7,475 nt of DNA from Pseudomonadales bacterium (GCA_013215025.1 JABSRR010000076.1:1-7475); one strand, 5' to 3'; counted from the first letter of the stretch, positions 1-6,362 are shown. Program-made: numbers and translations. Notes: a model not told the origin generated them from the sequence alone.

Positions 1-1
1 T

Positions 2-772
2 GGCCACGTGGCTTGGCGTAATAACCGTCAAACCTTTGATGCGGCGCGCTTTATGGTCACGCCAATTGATAAATTCAAAATTGACTATACCTACATAAAC
101 AGTCGCTATACACCGTTAGGCGGCGAGGTGAAAACTGAAGATCACTTTGTCAATTTATCCTATCAAACGCCAGTGGGTAAAGTAAGCGGCTATACCTATA
201 TCATTGACCCTGATAATGGCCTAGATGATGCGCTATCAACTTACGGTATTCGTTTTGCTGGCAGCACCGGTGACGATATTACGTTTAAGTATGCTGCTGA
301 GTATGCCTCGCAAACCAAAGAGCAGGAAGTTGGCGACGATTTTGATGCTGATTATTTATTGGCAGAATTTGGCCTTGGCTTTAGCGGTATTAACCTAACT
401 TTAGGCTATGAGCAACTAGGCAGTGATGATGCCCAATTCGGCTTCAGTACACCGTATGCCACAGGGCATAAATTTGCCGGCTTTGCCGACCAGTTCTTGG
501 CGACGCCTAATGAGGGTCTGCAAGATACCTACTTTACTGTATCCGGAAAGCTTGCTGGCATAAAACTTGCTGCAACCTATCATGATTTCAGTGCAGATGA
601 GTCGACGGACACGGTTGATGATCTGGGTAGCGAGATTGACTTCGTCGCGGTTAAGCCAATTGGTAAAAACTACTTAGTGGGCTTTAAATACGCTGCTTAT
701 AGTGCCGGCGACGATGCGGCAGGTAAAGTTGATACCGATAAACTATGGCTTTGGACTGAGCTGAAATTCTAA
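2..772 (+). CDS. Outer-membrane beta-barrel protein, alginate-export/porin-like, 3' part only
   Basis: This is the C-terminal part of an outer-membrane beta-barrel. The frame is open to the left edge (Gly-His before the GTG at 8), so that GTG is an internal Val and the true start lies outside the window. Visible support is the alternating polar/aromatic strand pattern with Asp/Gly-rich turns throughout, strands rich in Tyr and Phe, and a terminal phenylalanine (ending LWTELKF), the classical signal for insertion by the BAM complex. The opening segment, VAWRNNRQTFDAARF, resembles the 'WRQNxQTFDA' stretch I associate with alginate-export-like (Alginate_exp) barrels of marine gammaproteobacteria. 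It probably acts as a channel for small, perhaps anionic, solutes, but the substrate cannot be read from this part. A strong terminator follows directly, so it is the last gene of its transcript. Barrel identity is fairly sure; the family assignment is moderate. Confidence 0.75.
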   Translation, partial: GHVAWRNNRQTFDAARFMVTPIDKFKIDYTYINSRYTPLGGEVKTEDHFVNLSYQTPVGKVSGYTYIIDPDNGLDDALSTYGIRFAGSTGDDITFKYAAEYASQTKEQEVGDDFDADYLLAEFGLGFSGINLTLGYEQLGSDDAQFGFSTPYATGHKFAGFADQFLATPNEGLQDTYFTVSGKLAGIKLAATYHDFSADESTDTVDDLGSEIDFVAVKPIGKNYLVGFKYAAYSAGDDAAGKVDTDKLWLWTELKF

Positions 773-790
773 GACTTTCATAGCAGGCTT

Positions 791-824
791 GGCACGGTGC
801 GTCATAATCACCGTGCCCTTTTTT
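791..824 (+). terminator. Rho-independent terminator of the porin-like gene
   Basis: A perfect 9-bp GC-rich stem (GGCACGGTG at 791-799 with CACCGTGCC at 809-817) encloses a 9-nt loop and is followed by C and six T (819-824). It lies 18 bp after the porin stop codon and 20 bp before the next start, so it should separate the two plus-strand genes. The next gene then needs its own promoter or depends on read-through; I see no convincing promoter in the remaining gap. Confidence 0.9.
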
Positions 825-843
825 GGTTCACACAGGTAAATTT

Positions 844-1725
844 ATGAGTAGATTATCGATTGCGCGCAGTCACCAGTCATTAAAACAATGGCATGCCACA
901 ATTGATATGATCAGACAGCTGTATCTGATGTGCTCAGATATTCGCGCGCATCGCGGCGCCAGCACTGCGCTATTGGGCGGCGATGAGTTTTTTGCCAAAA
1001 TTGTTGAGAAACATGCCCGCGATATCAATCTTTATTTTCTAGCAATTCAAACCGATAAAGAAAGTCTTCAGTTGCTGCAGTCTGCACAGGCATTTGCAGA
1101 TATTCACGATAAATGGAAAGCCATCAAAGAACACTGGCAGCGCCACCCGCAGTTAAGCAATTTTTATGAGCATTGTGAGCTGCTAAATACCATTCAAAAC
1201 CATATCTGGCAGCTAGCTTTGCAAGCTGACCCAGGCTTGGTCAGTAATAACGACAAGGCGGTTATCGCTCGCTTTATTTTGAAATATCATGCTGAAGCAA
1301 TGGAGACCATTGCGCGGCTGCGCGGCTATGCCTGTGCGTTTTGTGCCCGGGACAGTATTGATGAGCAAGAGCGCATGTTAATCGCTGATGAGATTAAAGC
1401 TGTTTTTCACACCTGGCAAAAACGCGAAGAGTCGTTTAATACCTTGCCATTTGAGTTTTATAAAAAAATGCAGGCTGTATCAGCACAGCTAGCGATGAGT
1501 GAGGAAGTGTTAAACTTTATCTCTCTCGTGAGTCCGATGCAAAACCCAGAGCAGCAATGCCCTAATGGCTCTGAGGTATTTAATCATGCCAATCGTATTC
1601 TCAATTTGATGAGTGCGCAACTCGAGGAAGGGCTAAGCGCCTTACGAAAATTTGTGCCGGAAGATTTAATGAGCTGGATTGAAACGCCCAGTAAACCGAA
1701 TCTAGTGAATAATAACTTCAGCTGA
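844..1725 (+). CDS. Uncharacterised cytosolic protein resembling a nitrate/nitrite-sensing (NIT) domain
   Basis: A protein of 293 residues. The ATG at 844 is chosen because AGG at 834-836 sits 7 nt upstream; the in-frame TTG at 823 lies inside the preceding terminator's T-run and has no ribosome site. There is no signal peptide or membrane segment, and the protein looks almost entirely alpha-helical. Two landmarks recall the helical NIT sensor domain: an N-terminal helix ending in 'IRAHRGAS' (residues 33-40), like the 'RERG.S' motif of such domains, and a mid-protein 'IARLRGYACAF' (about 156-166), like the 'LRG' helix of the second repeat. No kinase, GGDEF, methyl-accepting or DNA-binding output domain is attached, so if it senses anything it must act through a partner. 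It could instead be an unrelated helical family. The gene converges on the patatin gene with a 24-bp overlap. Function is unknown; the NIT likeness rests on motif memory only. Confidence 0.7.
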   Translation: MSRLSIARSHQSLKQWHATIDMIRQLYLMCSDIRAHRGASTALLGGDEFFAKIVEKHARDINLYFLAIQTDKESLQLLQSAQAFADIHDKWKAIKEHWQRHPQLSNFYEHCELLNTIQNHIWQLALQADPGLVSNNDKAVIARFILKYHAEAMETIARLRGYACAFCARDSIDEQERMLIADEIKAVFHTWQKREESFNTLPFEFYKKMQAVSAQLAMSEEVLNFISLVSPMQNPEQQCPNGSEVFNHANRILNLMSAQLEEGLSALRKFVPEDLMSWIETPSKPNLVNNNFS

Positions 1726-2580
1726 TCTGTGTTGGCCCGCGCGACTGATCTTGCGCCAGCACTGGCGGCATAGAAGGCTGAACCACTGCTTGAATCGCAC
1801 CGTTTTTAATAACTGTAGGCGTGCATCCTGATAGCCAATCTCAACCATCGCGGCTAATTCTTCCGGGTTGGTATCGACGCTATTGTGTGCGGACAGATTT
1901 GGCCTTATGCACAGGTCGGCCTGGCGTGTATGATTTTCGGTATTATTGTTAATCGCAATGGCGATCGCGTTCGACATGACATCAAAGATATCATTTGGCG
2001 CGCGGTAGTTTGACTGGGCGCTTAAATCCACCGCGAGTAAGCTATTGGCGCCAAGCTCAAGCAGTGCTGAAATCGGAACATTCTCAACAATACCGCCATC
2101 TACCAATAAATTGTCGCCAATCTGAACCGGTTTAAACAAGCCGGGCAAGCAGGTGCTGGCCATTATCGCGTCAGCAACTGGCCCGCTGCGCAAAATCACC
2201 GTGCGGCCGGTGGCGATATCGGCGGCTACAATGGCTAAGGGTATTTTAGCATCTTCGATATTTACCTCACCCAAGTGCTCTGTCACTAACTGCCCCAGCT
2301 TATGGTTGTCGAACAGGCTCAATTTCGAGGGCTTGAGCCGCCTAACATCTTGCCAGCTCATGTCTAAGCCGACGGCTTCAATTTCAGCGAGGCTTTTACC
2401 AAACGCATAGAATGCGGCAACTAAGGCGCCAATACTGGTGCCAGCGATGCAGTGCAGAGGGACTTGCTGCTGCTCAATAGCGCGTAATACGCCAATATGG
2501 GCTACACCTAGGGCAGAGCCGCCGCCTAGGGCGAGGCCATTATGGTATAGCGGGTTGCGTAAAGTCTGAGCAATGTTCAT
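1702..2580 (-). CDS. Patatin-like phospholipase (RssA-type serine hydrolase)
   Basis: A protein of 292 residues with the Ser-Asp dyad of patatin-like acyl hydrolases. The glycine-rich oxyanion-hole segment LALGGGSALG lies at residues 16-25, the nucleophile elbow GTSIG at 47-51 (Ser49), and the catalytic Asp in DGG at 161-163 (Asp161), followed by the usual 'xxENVP'. Size and motif spacing match the bacterial RssA/YchK branch, which lacks large accessory domains. There is no signal peptide, so it is predicted to be cytosolic and to act on phospholipid or lysophospholipid acyl esters; the physiological substrate is unknown. The C-terminal ~40 residues are basic and aromatic (VRFKQWFSLLCRQCWRK), which might help membrane association. 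A GAG about 9 nt before the ATG is a modest ribosome site. A TATAAT lies 60 bp upstream. The 3' end overlaps the convergent NIT-like gene by 24 bp. Confidence 0.9.
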   Translation of the reverse strand: MNIAQTLRNPLYHNGLALGGGSALGVAHIGVLRAIEQQQVPLHCIAGTSIGALVAAFYAFGKSLAEIEAVGLDMSWQDVRRLKPSKLSLFDNHKLGQLVTEHLGEVNIEDAKIPLAIVAADIATGRTVILRSGPVADAIMASTCLPGLFKPVQIGDNLLVDGGIVENVPISALLELGANSLLAVDLSAQSNYRAPNDIFDVMSNAIAIAINNNTENHTRQADLCIRPNLSAHNSVDTNPEELAAMVEIGYQDARLQLLKTVRFKQWFSLLCRQCWRKISRAGQHRSAEVIIH

Positions 2581-2610
2581 ATAAAGTTACTCACAGTTCG
2601 TCACAGTTAC
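2581..2610 (-). repeat. Three degenerate tandem decamers abutting the patatin start codon
   Basis: Read on the minus strand, 2610-2581 divides into three consecutive 10-mers: GTAACTGTGA, CGAACTGTGA and GTAACTTTAT, ending exactly at the ATG. The first two share 8 of 10 bases and all three share the AACT core. The array contains the presumed ribosome site (GAG across the second and third units), so it may be a leader-level control site, or simply a chance low-complexity expansion. Confidence 0.5.
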
Positions 2611-2640
2611 TTGATGTAGGTAAGCGCGTTTATTGTGTGA

Positions 2641-2646
2641 ATTATA
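2641..2646 (-). promoter_or_regulatory. Candidate -10 element for the patatin gene
   Basis: On the minus strand this reads TATAAT, a perfect sigma-70 -10 hexamer, preceded by a T-run and lying 60 bp before the patatin start codon. No good TTGACA-like -35 is found at 16-18 bp, so the promoter may need an activator or be weak. The upstream gene ends about 105 bp away, leaving room for an independent promoter. Confidence 0.45.
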
Positions 2647-2751
2647 AAAAAATAACGCCAAAACCTAATCTTAGCAATCAAGCGGTTTTTTAGCGGTCTA
2701 ATGGCTGTATCAGCGGAGCTGTCACGTCACCGCGGCTGAGCTATGGCGTAG

Positions 2752-3339
2752 TTAACTGGCATGGGCTTTTTTTAACACCTCATAGGCTTCACGAATGGCC
2801 ATGAAGCGATCAGGATCACCACCTTTATCTGGGTGATATTGATTTGCGAGTTTGCGGTAGGTGATACGAATAAGACGGCTATCCTTAGTAGGCTCAAGCC
2901 CCAATGTTTGATAAGCCATAGCCTGCTGGTCGGTTGAGATATAATCTTGCCAAACACCGTCAAGAATGGCTTGTACTTCTTCTAAGGTGGTTTCAGAAAA
3001 ATTCTGCCAGTCGAGATAATAGTTACGTAATGCCTGTTGGCTTATGGCTTGCTGCGTAGCCGAACGTTGCGTGTCGGGAAGGCTCTCTAAATAAATATCT
3101 AAGGTGCTGATGTTTAGCAGCAAGCCATCGTCGAGAAAATCGAGCTGAAGTTGATACAGTGCATTCATCATCATCCAGTTGAGTCTGAACAAGGCGAGCT
3201 GTTGGTTATGATGCAGGCGAGGCAGATGGCTGGTGCGCTTTAGCTCGCTTAACAGCTCATGGATCGCTAGCTTAGAGCTGGCATGACGAATGATATATAA
3301 AATCGCCGGCTTTAAGGGGTTATGGTCAAGATTCTGCAT
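2752..3339 (-). CDS. DnaJ-related protein with C-terminal J-domain
   Basis: A protein of 195 residues built the reverse way from classical DnaJ. An N-terminal helical region (about 7-135; begins NPLKPAILYIIRHASSKLAI) matches what I recall of the 'DNA-J related' N-terminal domain of gammaproteobacteria, and a J-domain fills the C-terminus (about 142-195). The J-domain carries the essential HPD at 169-171 in 'YHPDKGGD', with the preceding basic helix YRKLANQ and the following 'FMAIREAYEVL' helix. J-domains stimulate the ATPase of Hsp70 (DnaK), so this is likely a cytosolic co-chaperone; its client is unknown. There are no Gly/Phe or zinc-finger regions and no membrane segment, which excludes DnaJ, CbpA and DjlA proper. 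The start lacks a clear Shine-Dalgarno, but family alignment from 'NPL' supports it. It is divergent from yejK across a 64-bp gap. Confidence 0.88.
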   Translation of the reverse strand: MQNLDHNPLKPAILYIIRHASSKLAIHELLSELKRTSHLPRLHHNQQLALFRLNWMMMNALYQLQLDFLDDGLLLNISTLDIYLESLPDTQRSATQQAISQQALRNYYLDWQNFSETTLEEVQAILDGVWQDYISTDQQAMAYQTLGLEPTKDSRLIRITYRKLANQYHPDKGGDPDRFMAIREAYEVLKKAHAS

Positions 3340-3403
3340 GCTTTGATTGTGCCAGAAAATCCACTGAGTACAATATGCGGCTCAGATATCAGAGAGTAGA
3401 CAT

Positions 3404-4417
3404 ATGGCCTTACTGGACATCGCAATTTTCCGCTTTCGCCGTAGTGATTATGCTGGCGAAATAAGTGTTAAGGCGCCGCCAGCGTCTATGGACACCGATG
3501 GCGGCAGTTTATCATTGTTTGAGCAGGCGAAATCCTTATTCAATGCCAGTGCACAAAAACGCTTTGGTTATTTTGATCCTGACGCAGAGCATAAGCAGTT
3601 ATCAGGCTTGATCAGTAACTGGCGTGCACAGCAATTTGATTTTGTCAGTTTGGCGACAAAGCTCAGCGGTGATTTACACGCTACACTGGCTGAGTCCGAC
3701 ACCCCATTTGACTGCTGTGTGATGTTTGCCCACGAGAGTATCTTGGAGCAGCATTACGCTTATGCCTTGGTACTGCCTATGAAAAGCATGCAGCAGTTGA
3801 ATGGTGATTTAGTGCCAACGGAGATCGATGTGATAGACAGTGGCAAGCTTAGTTTTGCCTGGCGCCTGCATTTGCAAGACATTGAACAGTCCTCGCCAAA
3901 ATACCTTACCCAGCTGGCTAGTCGCGGTGCAAAAGATTTGACCGAGGCGTGGTTGCGTTTTAGTCAGTTCAAAGAAGGAATTGATATTACCGCCGAGACT
4001 ACCGAATTTATCACGCTGGTGGATCGCTTCACCGAAACCTTGGATGCTGATCAACAATCGAATGCCAAAACACAGGTGATCAATTACTGTGTTGAGCAAG
4101 ATAAGTTAGGCTTGCCGGTTCAGCTACAGGAGATATCTGGTCAATTGGATGAGCAAGCCCCTGATAAGTTTGCTGACTATATACAGGCACATCAGCAGCA
4201 GCGAAAGCCAGAGGTGCATACTGATCGAGCAGTCTTAAAACGCTATATGCGTTACTTTGGGCGAGATAATTCCTTGAGTATCAATTTTAGCTCTGAGCGT
4301 TTAGGTCAGGATATTATTTATCAGCCCGAGGTAGGCAGTTTACGCATCGAGAATATACCTAAGCCCCTAAGAAAGCAGCTCAGTCAGTATCGCGAACAGA
4401 ATGAATCTGATGCATAA
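3404..4417 (+). CDS. yejK: Nucleoid-associated protein YejK/NdpA family
   Basis: A protein of 337 residues, almost the same length as E. coli YejK (about 335). It opens with a short strand (LDIAIFRFRR) and a mixed alpha/beta N-terminal half. Visible family features are 'LNGDLVPTEIDVIDSGKLSF' (the conserved 'l.....i.id.adI...rIdl' region), 'KYLTQLASRGAKDLTEAWLRF' near the middle, and the C-terminal block 'YFGRDNSLSINFSSERLG' followed by 'LRIENIPKPLRKQL', which is a family signature. YejK/NdpA is a spermidine-nucleoid-associated DNA-binding protein; its precise role is still poorly defined. AGAGAG about 8 nt before the ATG serves as ribosome site. The promoter must lie in the 64-bp divergent gap with the J-domain gene. 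The gene stands alone: the next genes are on the other strand, with a hairpin directly after the stop. Confidence 0.9.
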   Translation: MALLDIAIFRFRRSDYAGEISVKAPPASMDTDGGSLSLFEQAKSLFNASAQKRFGYFDPDAEHKQLSGLISNWRAQQFDFVSLATKLSGDLHATLAESDTPFDCCVMFAHESILEQHYAYALVLPMKSMQQLNGDLVPTEIDVIDSGKLSFAWRLHLQDIEQSSPKYLTQLASRGAKDLTEAWLRFSQFKEGIDITAETTEFITLVDRFTETLDADQQSNAKTQVINYCVEQDKLGLPVQLQEISGQLDEQAPDKFADYIQAHQQQRKPEVHTDRAVLKRYMRYFGRDNSLSINFSSERLGQDIIYQPEVGSLRIENIPKPLRKQLSQYREQNESDA

Positions 4418-4442
4418 AAACAAACAGCCCCAGAGGGGCTGT
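4416..4442 (-). terminator. Intrinsic terminator between yejK and the YCII gene, best oriented for the minus strand
   Basis: A perfect 8-bp stem (ACAGCCCC at 4424-4431, GGGGCTGT at 4435-4442) has a 3-nt loop. On the minus strand it is followed by a U-rich tract (TTTGTTTTTA), the layout of an intrinsic terminator for the YCII gene that ends about 95 bp earlier. On the plus strand the 3' side reads CTGTCAG, with no T-run, so it would stop or protect the yejK transcript only weakly despite lying just after its stop codon. Confidence 0.75.
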
Positions 4443-4536
4443 CTGTCAGTAGCCTGAATGATCAGGCCTCTCGTCGGGCCGTGGCCCTAAATCGACAACG
4501 CAATTTGCAGATCTTGCGATAATCGCGTTTGTTAAG
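4443..4536. other. Short non-coding stretch downstream of the YCII gene
   Basis: Between the terminator stem and the YCII stop codon I see only minor hairpins (CCTGA/TCAGG near 4452-4466 and GGGCC/GGCCC near 4478-4487) and no ORF, promoter or repeat. On the minus strand it would be the 3' untranslated part of the YCII mRNA. Confidence 0.4.
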
Positions 4537-4881
4537 TTACATTTGCATGGCTGAAAGCTGCAGCGGCGTCATCTGCATGGCCTGTGCCACCTCTATACTG
4601 CCGCCATTCAATAAAATTGGGCAGGCTCTCGCTAATTCTAAAGCTTCATCAATACTGTCAGCTTCGATCAAGCTGTAGCCGCTGATCGGATTAAGGCCGC
4701 CAGAATGCATAATCGTACCGTCAGCGCGCACCGTGCTCGACAGTCCAACCGGGTTGCCACCGTCGACCACAGCAGGGCCCATAGCCTGCAGCCACTGCTG
4801 CCAGGCATGCATTATGCGGTCATACTCAGAGGCGTTGCTGTAGTGACTGCCGCCGTGGTAGGCAAAAACAAATTTCGACAT
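4537..4881 (-). CDS. YCII-related domain protein
   Basis: A small single-domain protein of 114 residues with the ferredoxin-like YCII fold signature: N-terminal strand KFVFAYHG, the helix 'IMHAWQQWLQAMG', then 'VVDGGNPVG', a turn with 'ADGTIMHSGG', 'ISGYSLIEADSIDEALELARACP' and the closing 'NGGSIEVAQAMQM'. In this family the 'GY.i..a.s.deA...a..cP.l..gG.veV' block is highly recognisable. Members are small cytosolic proteins, some of them enzymes or fused to sigma factors, but the reaction of this group is not established. The last eleven or so residues (TPLQLSAMQM) extend past the usual 'veV.e.m.M' end. GAAGA 6 nt before the ATG is the ribosome site. It appears to be transcribed alone, with poly-U tracts upstream closing the fur unit and a terminator downstream. 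Confidence 0.85.
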   Translation of the reverse strand: MSKFVFAYHGGSHYSNASEYDRIMHAWQQWLQAMGPAVVDGGNPVGLSSTVRADGTIMHSGGLNPISGYSLIEADSIDEALELARACPILLNGGSIEVAQAMQMTPLQLSAMQM

Positions 4882-4978
4882 AGCAAATCTTCGTAGCGCT
4901 TATATATATTATTGTAGCTAGCTTGTTAGCGGACGACAGCAACTCGTTAAATTGAATAACGATAAAAAAAATAATTTC

Positions 4979-5006
4979 AAAAAAAAATGAGTATAAGAAG
5001 CTTATA
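4979..5006 (-). terminator. Weak intrinsic terminator closing the fur-thioesterase unit
   Basis: On the minus strand a 6-bp AT-rich stem, TATAAG/CTTATA with a CTT loop (5006-4992), includes the stop codon of the last gene. After CTCAT it is followed by nine T (4987-4979), and 7 nt later comes a second run of eight T (4971-4964). The stem is weak but the long U-tracts support termination. No other terminator lies between fur and the YCII gene. Confidence 0.5.
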
Positions 5007-5424
5007 GCAGAAAGTGTGCACGCGCAGTGGCAATCGGTTCTTGCTCTGAACTTTGCCAGGCAGTGATCGACACATTGACAACATTGCGCCCCTGACGCAC
5101 AACATGGCAGCGGCTAAAGCTGTCGCGAAAACGACCTGGGCGCAGATAGTCGAGAGAGAAATCTATGACTTTAGGGATGCGCTCGCAGTCAATGCTAGCG
5201 AATACATGAAAGCAGGCGGCTAATTCCATGAAGCCGCCAATACAGCCACCATGTATTGCCGGTAGAGTCGGGTTGCCGATATTATTTTCATTCGCCGGTA
5301 ACTTAAATAATAAACTGTCACCGACATACCAAGCCTGCATGCCAATCAATACGGCGTAGGGTACTTGATCAATCAATTGGTCAATCTGCTGAGCTTCCCG
5401 TGCCTGCTTGATTTGTTCGATCAT
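5002..5424 (-). CDS. PaaI-type hotdog-fold thioesterase, second of a tandem pair (Glu variant)
   Basis: A protein of 140 residues with one hotdog domain. The active-site segment GNPTLPAIHGG (residues 50-60) leads into the central helix 'CIGGFMELAACFHVFA', followed by 'VIDFSLDYLRPGRF' and 'VVRQGRNVVNVSITAWQ', the usual strand order of PaaI/YbgC-like acyl-CoA thioesterases. Aligned with its neighbour on GNP-x5-HGG-x5-M, the position of the catalytic Asp of PaaI enzymes is Glu67 here. Glu is used in some hotdog enzymes such as the Arthrobacter 4-hydroxybenzoyl-CoA thioesterase, so activity is possible. Its ATG overlaps the upstream stop by 4 nt (ATGA), implying translational coupling and suggesting that the two proteins assemble together. 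It probably hydrolyses acyl- or aryl-CoA thioesters in the cytosol; the substrate is unknown. Confidence 0.85.
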   Translation of the reverse strand: MIEQIKQAREAQQIDQLIDQVPYAVLIGMQAWYVGDSLLFKLPANENNIGNPTLPAIHGGCIGGFMELAACFHVFASIDCERIPKVIDFSLDYLRPGRFRDSFSRCHVVRQGRNVVNVSITAWQSSEQEPIATARAHFLL

Positions 5425-5885
5425 GCGCGGCTCTCAGTGTTAGACTGCAGGCGCATAAAGCTGGCGGTACAGTGGGCAATTGGCTGCGCTTCATGCTCTG
5501 CATGGAAAGCCGTGCCGCGGGCGAAAATCACCGTTGGCGTGACGCGATAAGCCTCAGCTTTGCCAATCACGGCAAGCCCGGGTGTGGCGGCGCGCATATA
5601 GTCAATGCGTAAGTCGAGCGTTGGTGCAATGGTTGGCTCGCTGCAGGCTAACACGGCGGCAAAGCCGCAGGCAGTATCCATCAATGTTGTCAGGGCACCC
5701 CCATGAACAACCTGATTGTCGGGGTTGCCAATGATTTTGACGTCGTAGGGAAGTTCTAGAGTGAGTATGCCAGGTGCGGTGTCCAGCACCTGAATACCAA
5801 GCAAAGCGCAGTGCTTAAGGTTGCTAATGACAGCTTGTACATGCTGGCTAAGTGCAGCAAATGCCGCATTTTCTTCAGCCGACAT
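5421..5885 (-). CDS. PaaI-type hotdog-fold thioesterase, first of a tandem pair (Asp variant)
   Basis: A protein of 154 residues with a single hotdog domain of the PaaI family. It has 'IIGNPDNQVVHGGALTTLMDTACGFAA', with HGG at residues 61-63 and the presumed catalytic Asp70 in 'MDTA', then 'TLDLRIDYMRAATPG' and 'PTVIFARGTAF'. This is the canonical arrangement for phenylacetyl-CoA-type thioesterases, which work as dimers or tetramers with active sites at subunit interfaces. The N-terminal ~25 residues are helical and carry no export signal. Its ATG shares one base with the fur stop codon (TAATG), and its own stop overlaps the next start by 4 nt, so fur and both hotdog genes are read from one message. 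Family placement is firm; the substrate cannot be inferred. Confidence 0.88.
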   Translation of the reverse strand: MSAEENAAFAALSQHVQAVISNLKHCALLGIQVLDTAPGILTLELPYDVKIIGNPDNQVVHGGALTTLMDTACGFAAVLACSEPTIAPTLDLRIDYMRAATPGLAVIGKAEAYRVTPTVIFARGTAFHAEHEAQPIAHCTASFMRLQSNTESRA

Positions 5886-6298
5886 TAGCTTTTAGGTTTG
5901 ACGTAAAGTACCAGTGAGTGATCAACCAGCTCATAACCATGACGCTCAGCAATTTCATGCTGTAAGCGCTCAATTTCGGGAGCAATAAATTCAATAACCT
6001 TGCCGGTTTCGGTACAAACCATGTGGTCGTGGTGCTCTTCTTTGGCTAATTCAAACACACTATGACCGCCTTCGAAATTATGCCGTTCAACCAAACCAGC
6101 GGTTTCAAATTGGGTTAACACGCGATATACCGTCGCTAGACCCACGTCTTCACCGTGGTCGAGTAAGGTTTTATACACATCCTCGGCACTCATATGTCGA
6201 CCATCTTCACTGCTAGTATCAAGAATTTGCAGGATTTTGACTCGCGGTAGCGTGACTTTTAACCCGGCTTTACGAAGCTCTTGGTTTTCGTTCGACAT
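5885..6298 (-). CDS. fur: Ferric uptake regulator Fur, Pseudomonas-like single-cysteine type
   Basis: Iron-responsive transcriptional repressor, 137 residues. The ATG at 6298 is chosen over an in-frame ATG at 6313 because AAAGGA lies 6 nt before it and the protein then begins MSNENQELRKAGLKVTLPR, as Fur does. The N-terminal winged helix includes the DNA-recognition stretch GLATVYRVLTQFE (53-65). Metal ligands are visible as Glu83, His89-His90-Asp91-His92, Glu103 and His127. The structural-zinc CxxC of E. coli Fur is incomplete: C95-T-E-T98 has only one Cys and the C-terminal cysteines are absent, as in Pseudomonas Fur. The protein represses iron-uptake genes when bound to Fe(II). The gene is divergent from bamE, a common order in Pseudomonas relatives, and leads a unit with two thioesterase genes. 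Confidence 0.97.
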   Translation of the reverse strand: MSNENQELRKAGLKVTLPRVKILQILDTSSEDGRHMSAEDVYKTLLDHGEDVGLATVYRVLTQFETAGLVERHNFEGGHSVFELAKEEHHDHMVCTETGKVIEFIAPEIERLQHEIAERHGYELVDHSLVLYVKPKS

Positions 6299-6348
6299 TT
6301 TCAGTCCTTTCATTTATCCCGGCGTCGATTCGCCAGTGTATTTAAGCT

Positions 6349-6354
6349 ATTATA
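6349..6354 (-). promoter_or_regulatory. Candidate -10 of the fur promoter
   Basis: The minus strand reads TATAAT, 50 bp before the fur start. Upstream, TTAACA occurs at a long 19-bp spacing, so the -35 is poor. The inferred leader of roughly 40-45 nt contains a small hairpin, CTGGCG/CGCCGG. No convincing 19-bp Fur box overlaps it, although ATTAT and ATAAT half-sites flank the region. Confidence 0.45.
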
Positions 6355-6362
6355 GCGCGTTT

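Noticed and set aside
823..843. N-terminal extension of the NIT-like protein from the TTG at 823
   Set aside because: The TTG is inside the T-run of the upstream terminator and has no ribosome site, whereas ATG 844 has AGG 7 nt upstream.
2680..2751. Terminator for the J-domain gene in the gap before the patatin gene
   Set aside because: Only imperfect pairings (such as TCAGC/GCTGA) were found on the minus strand, with no U-tract; AGCGG-T6-AGCGG is a direct repeat, not a stem.
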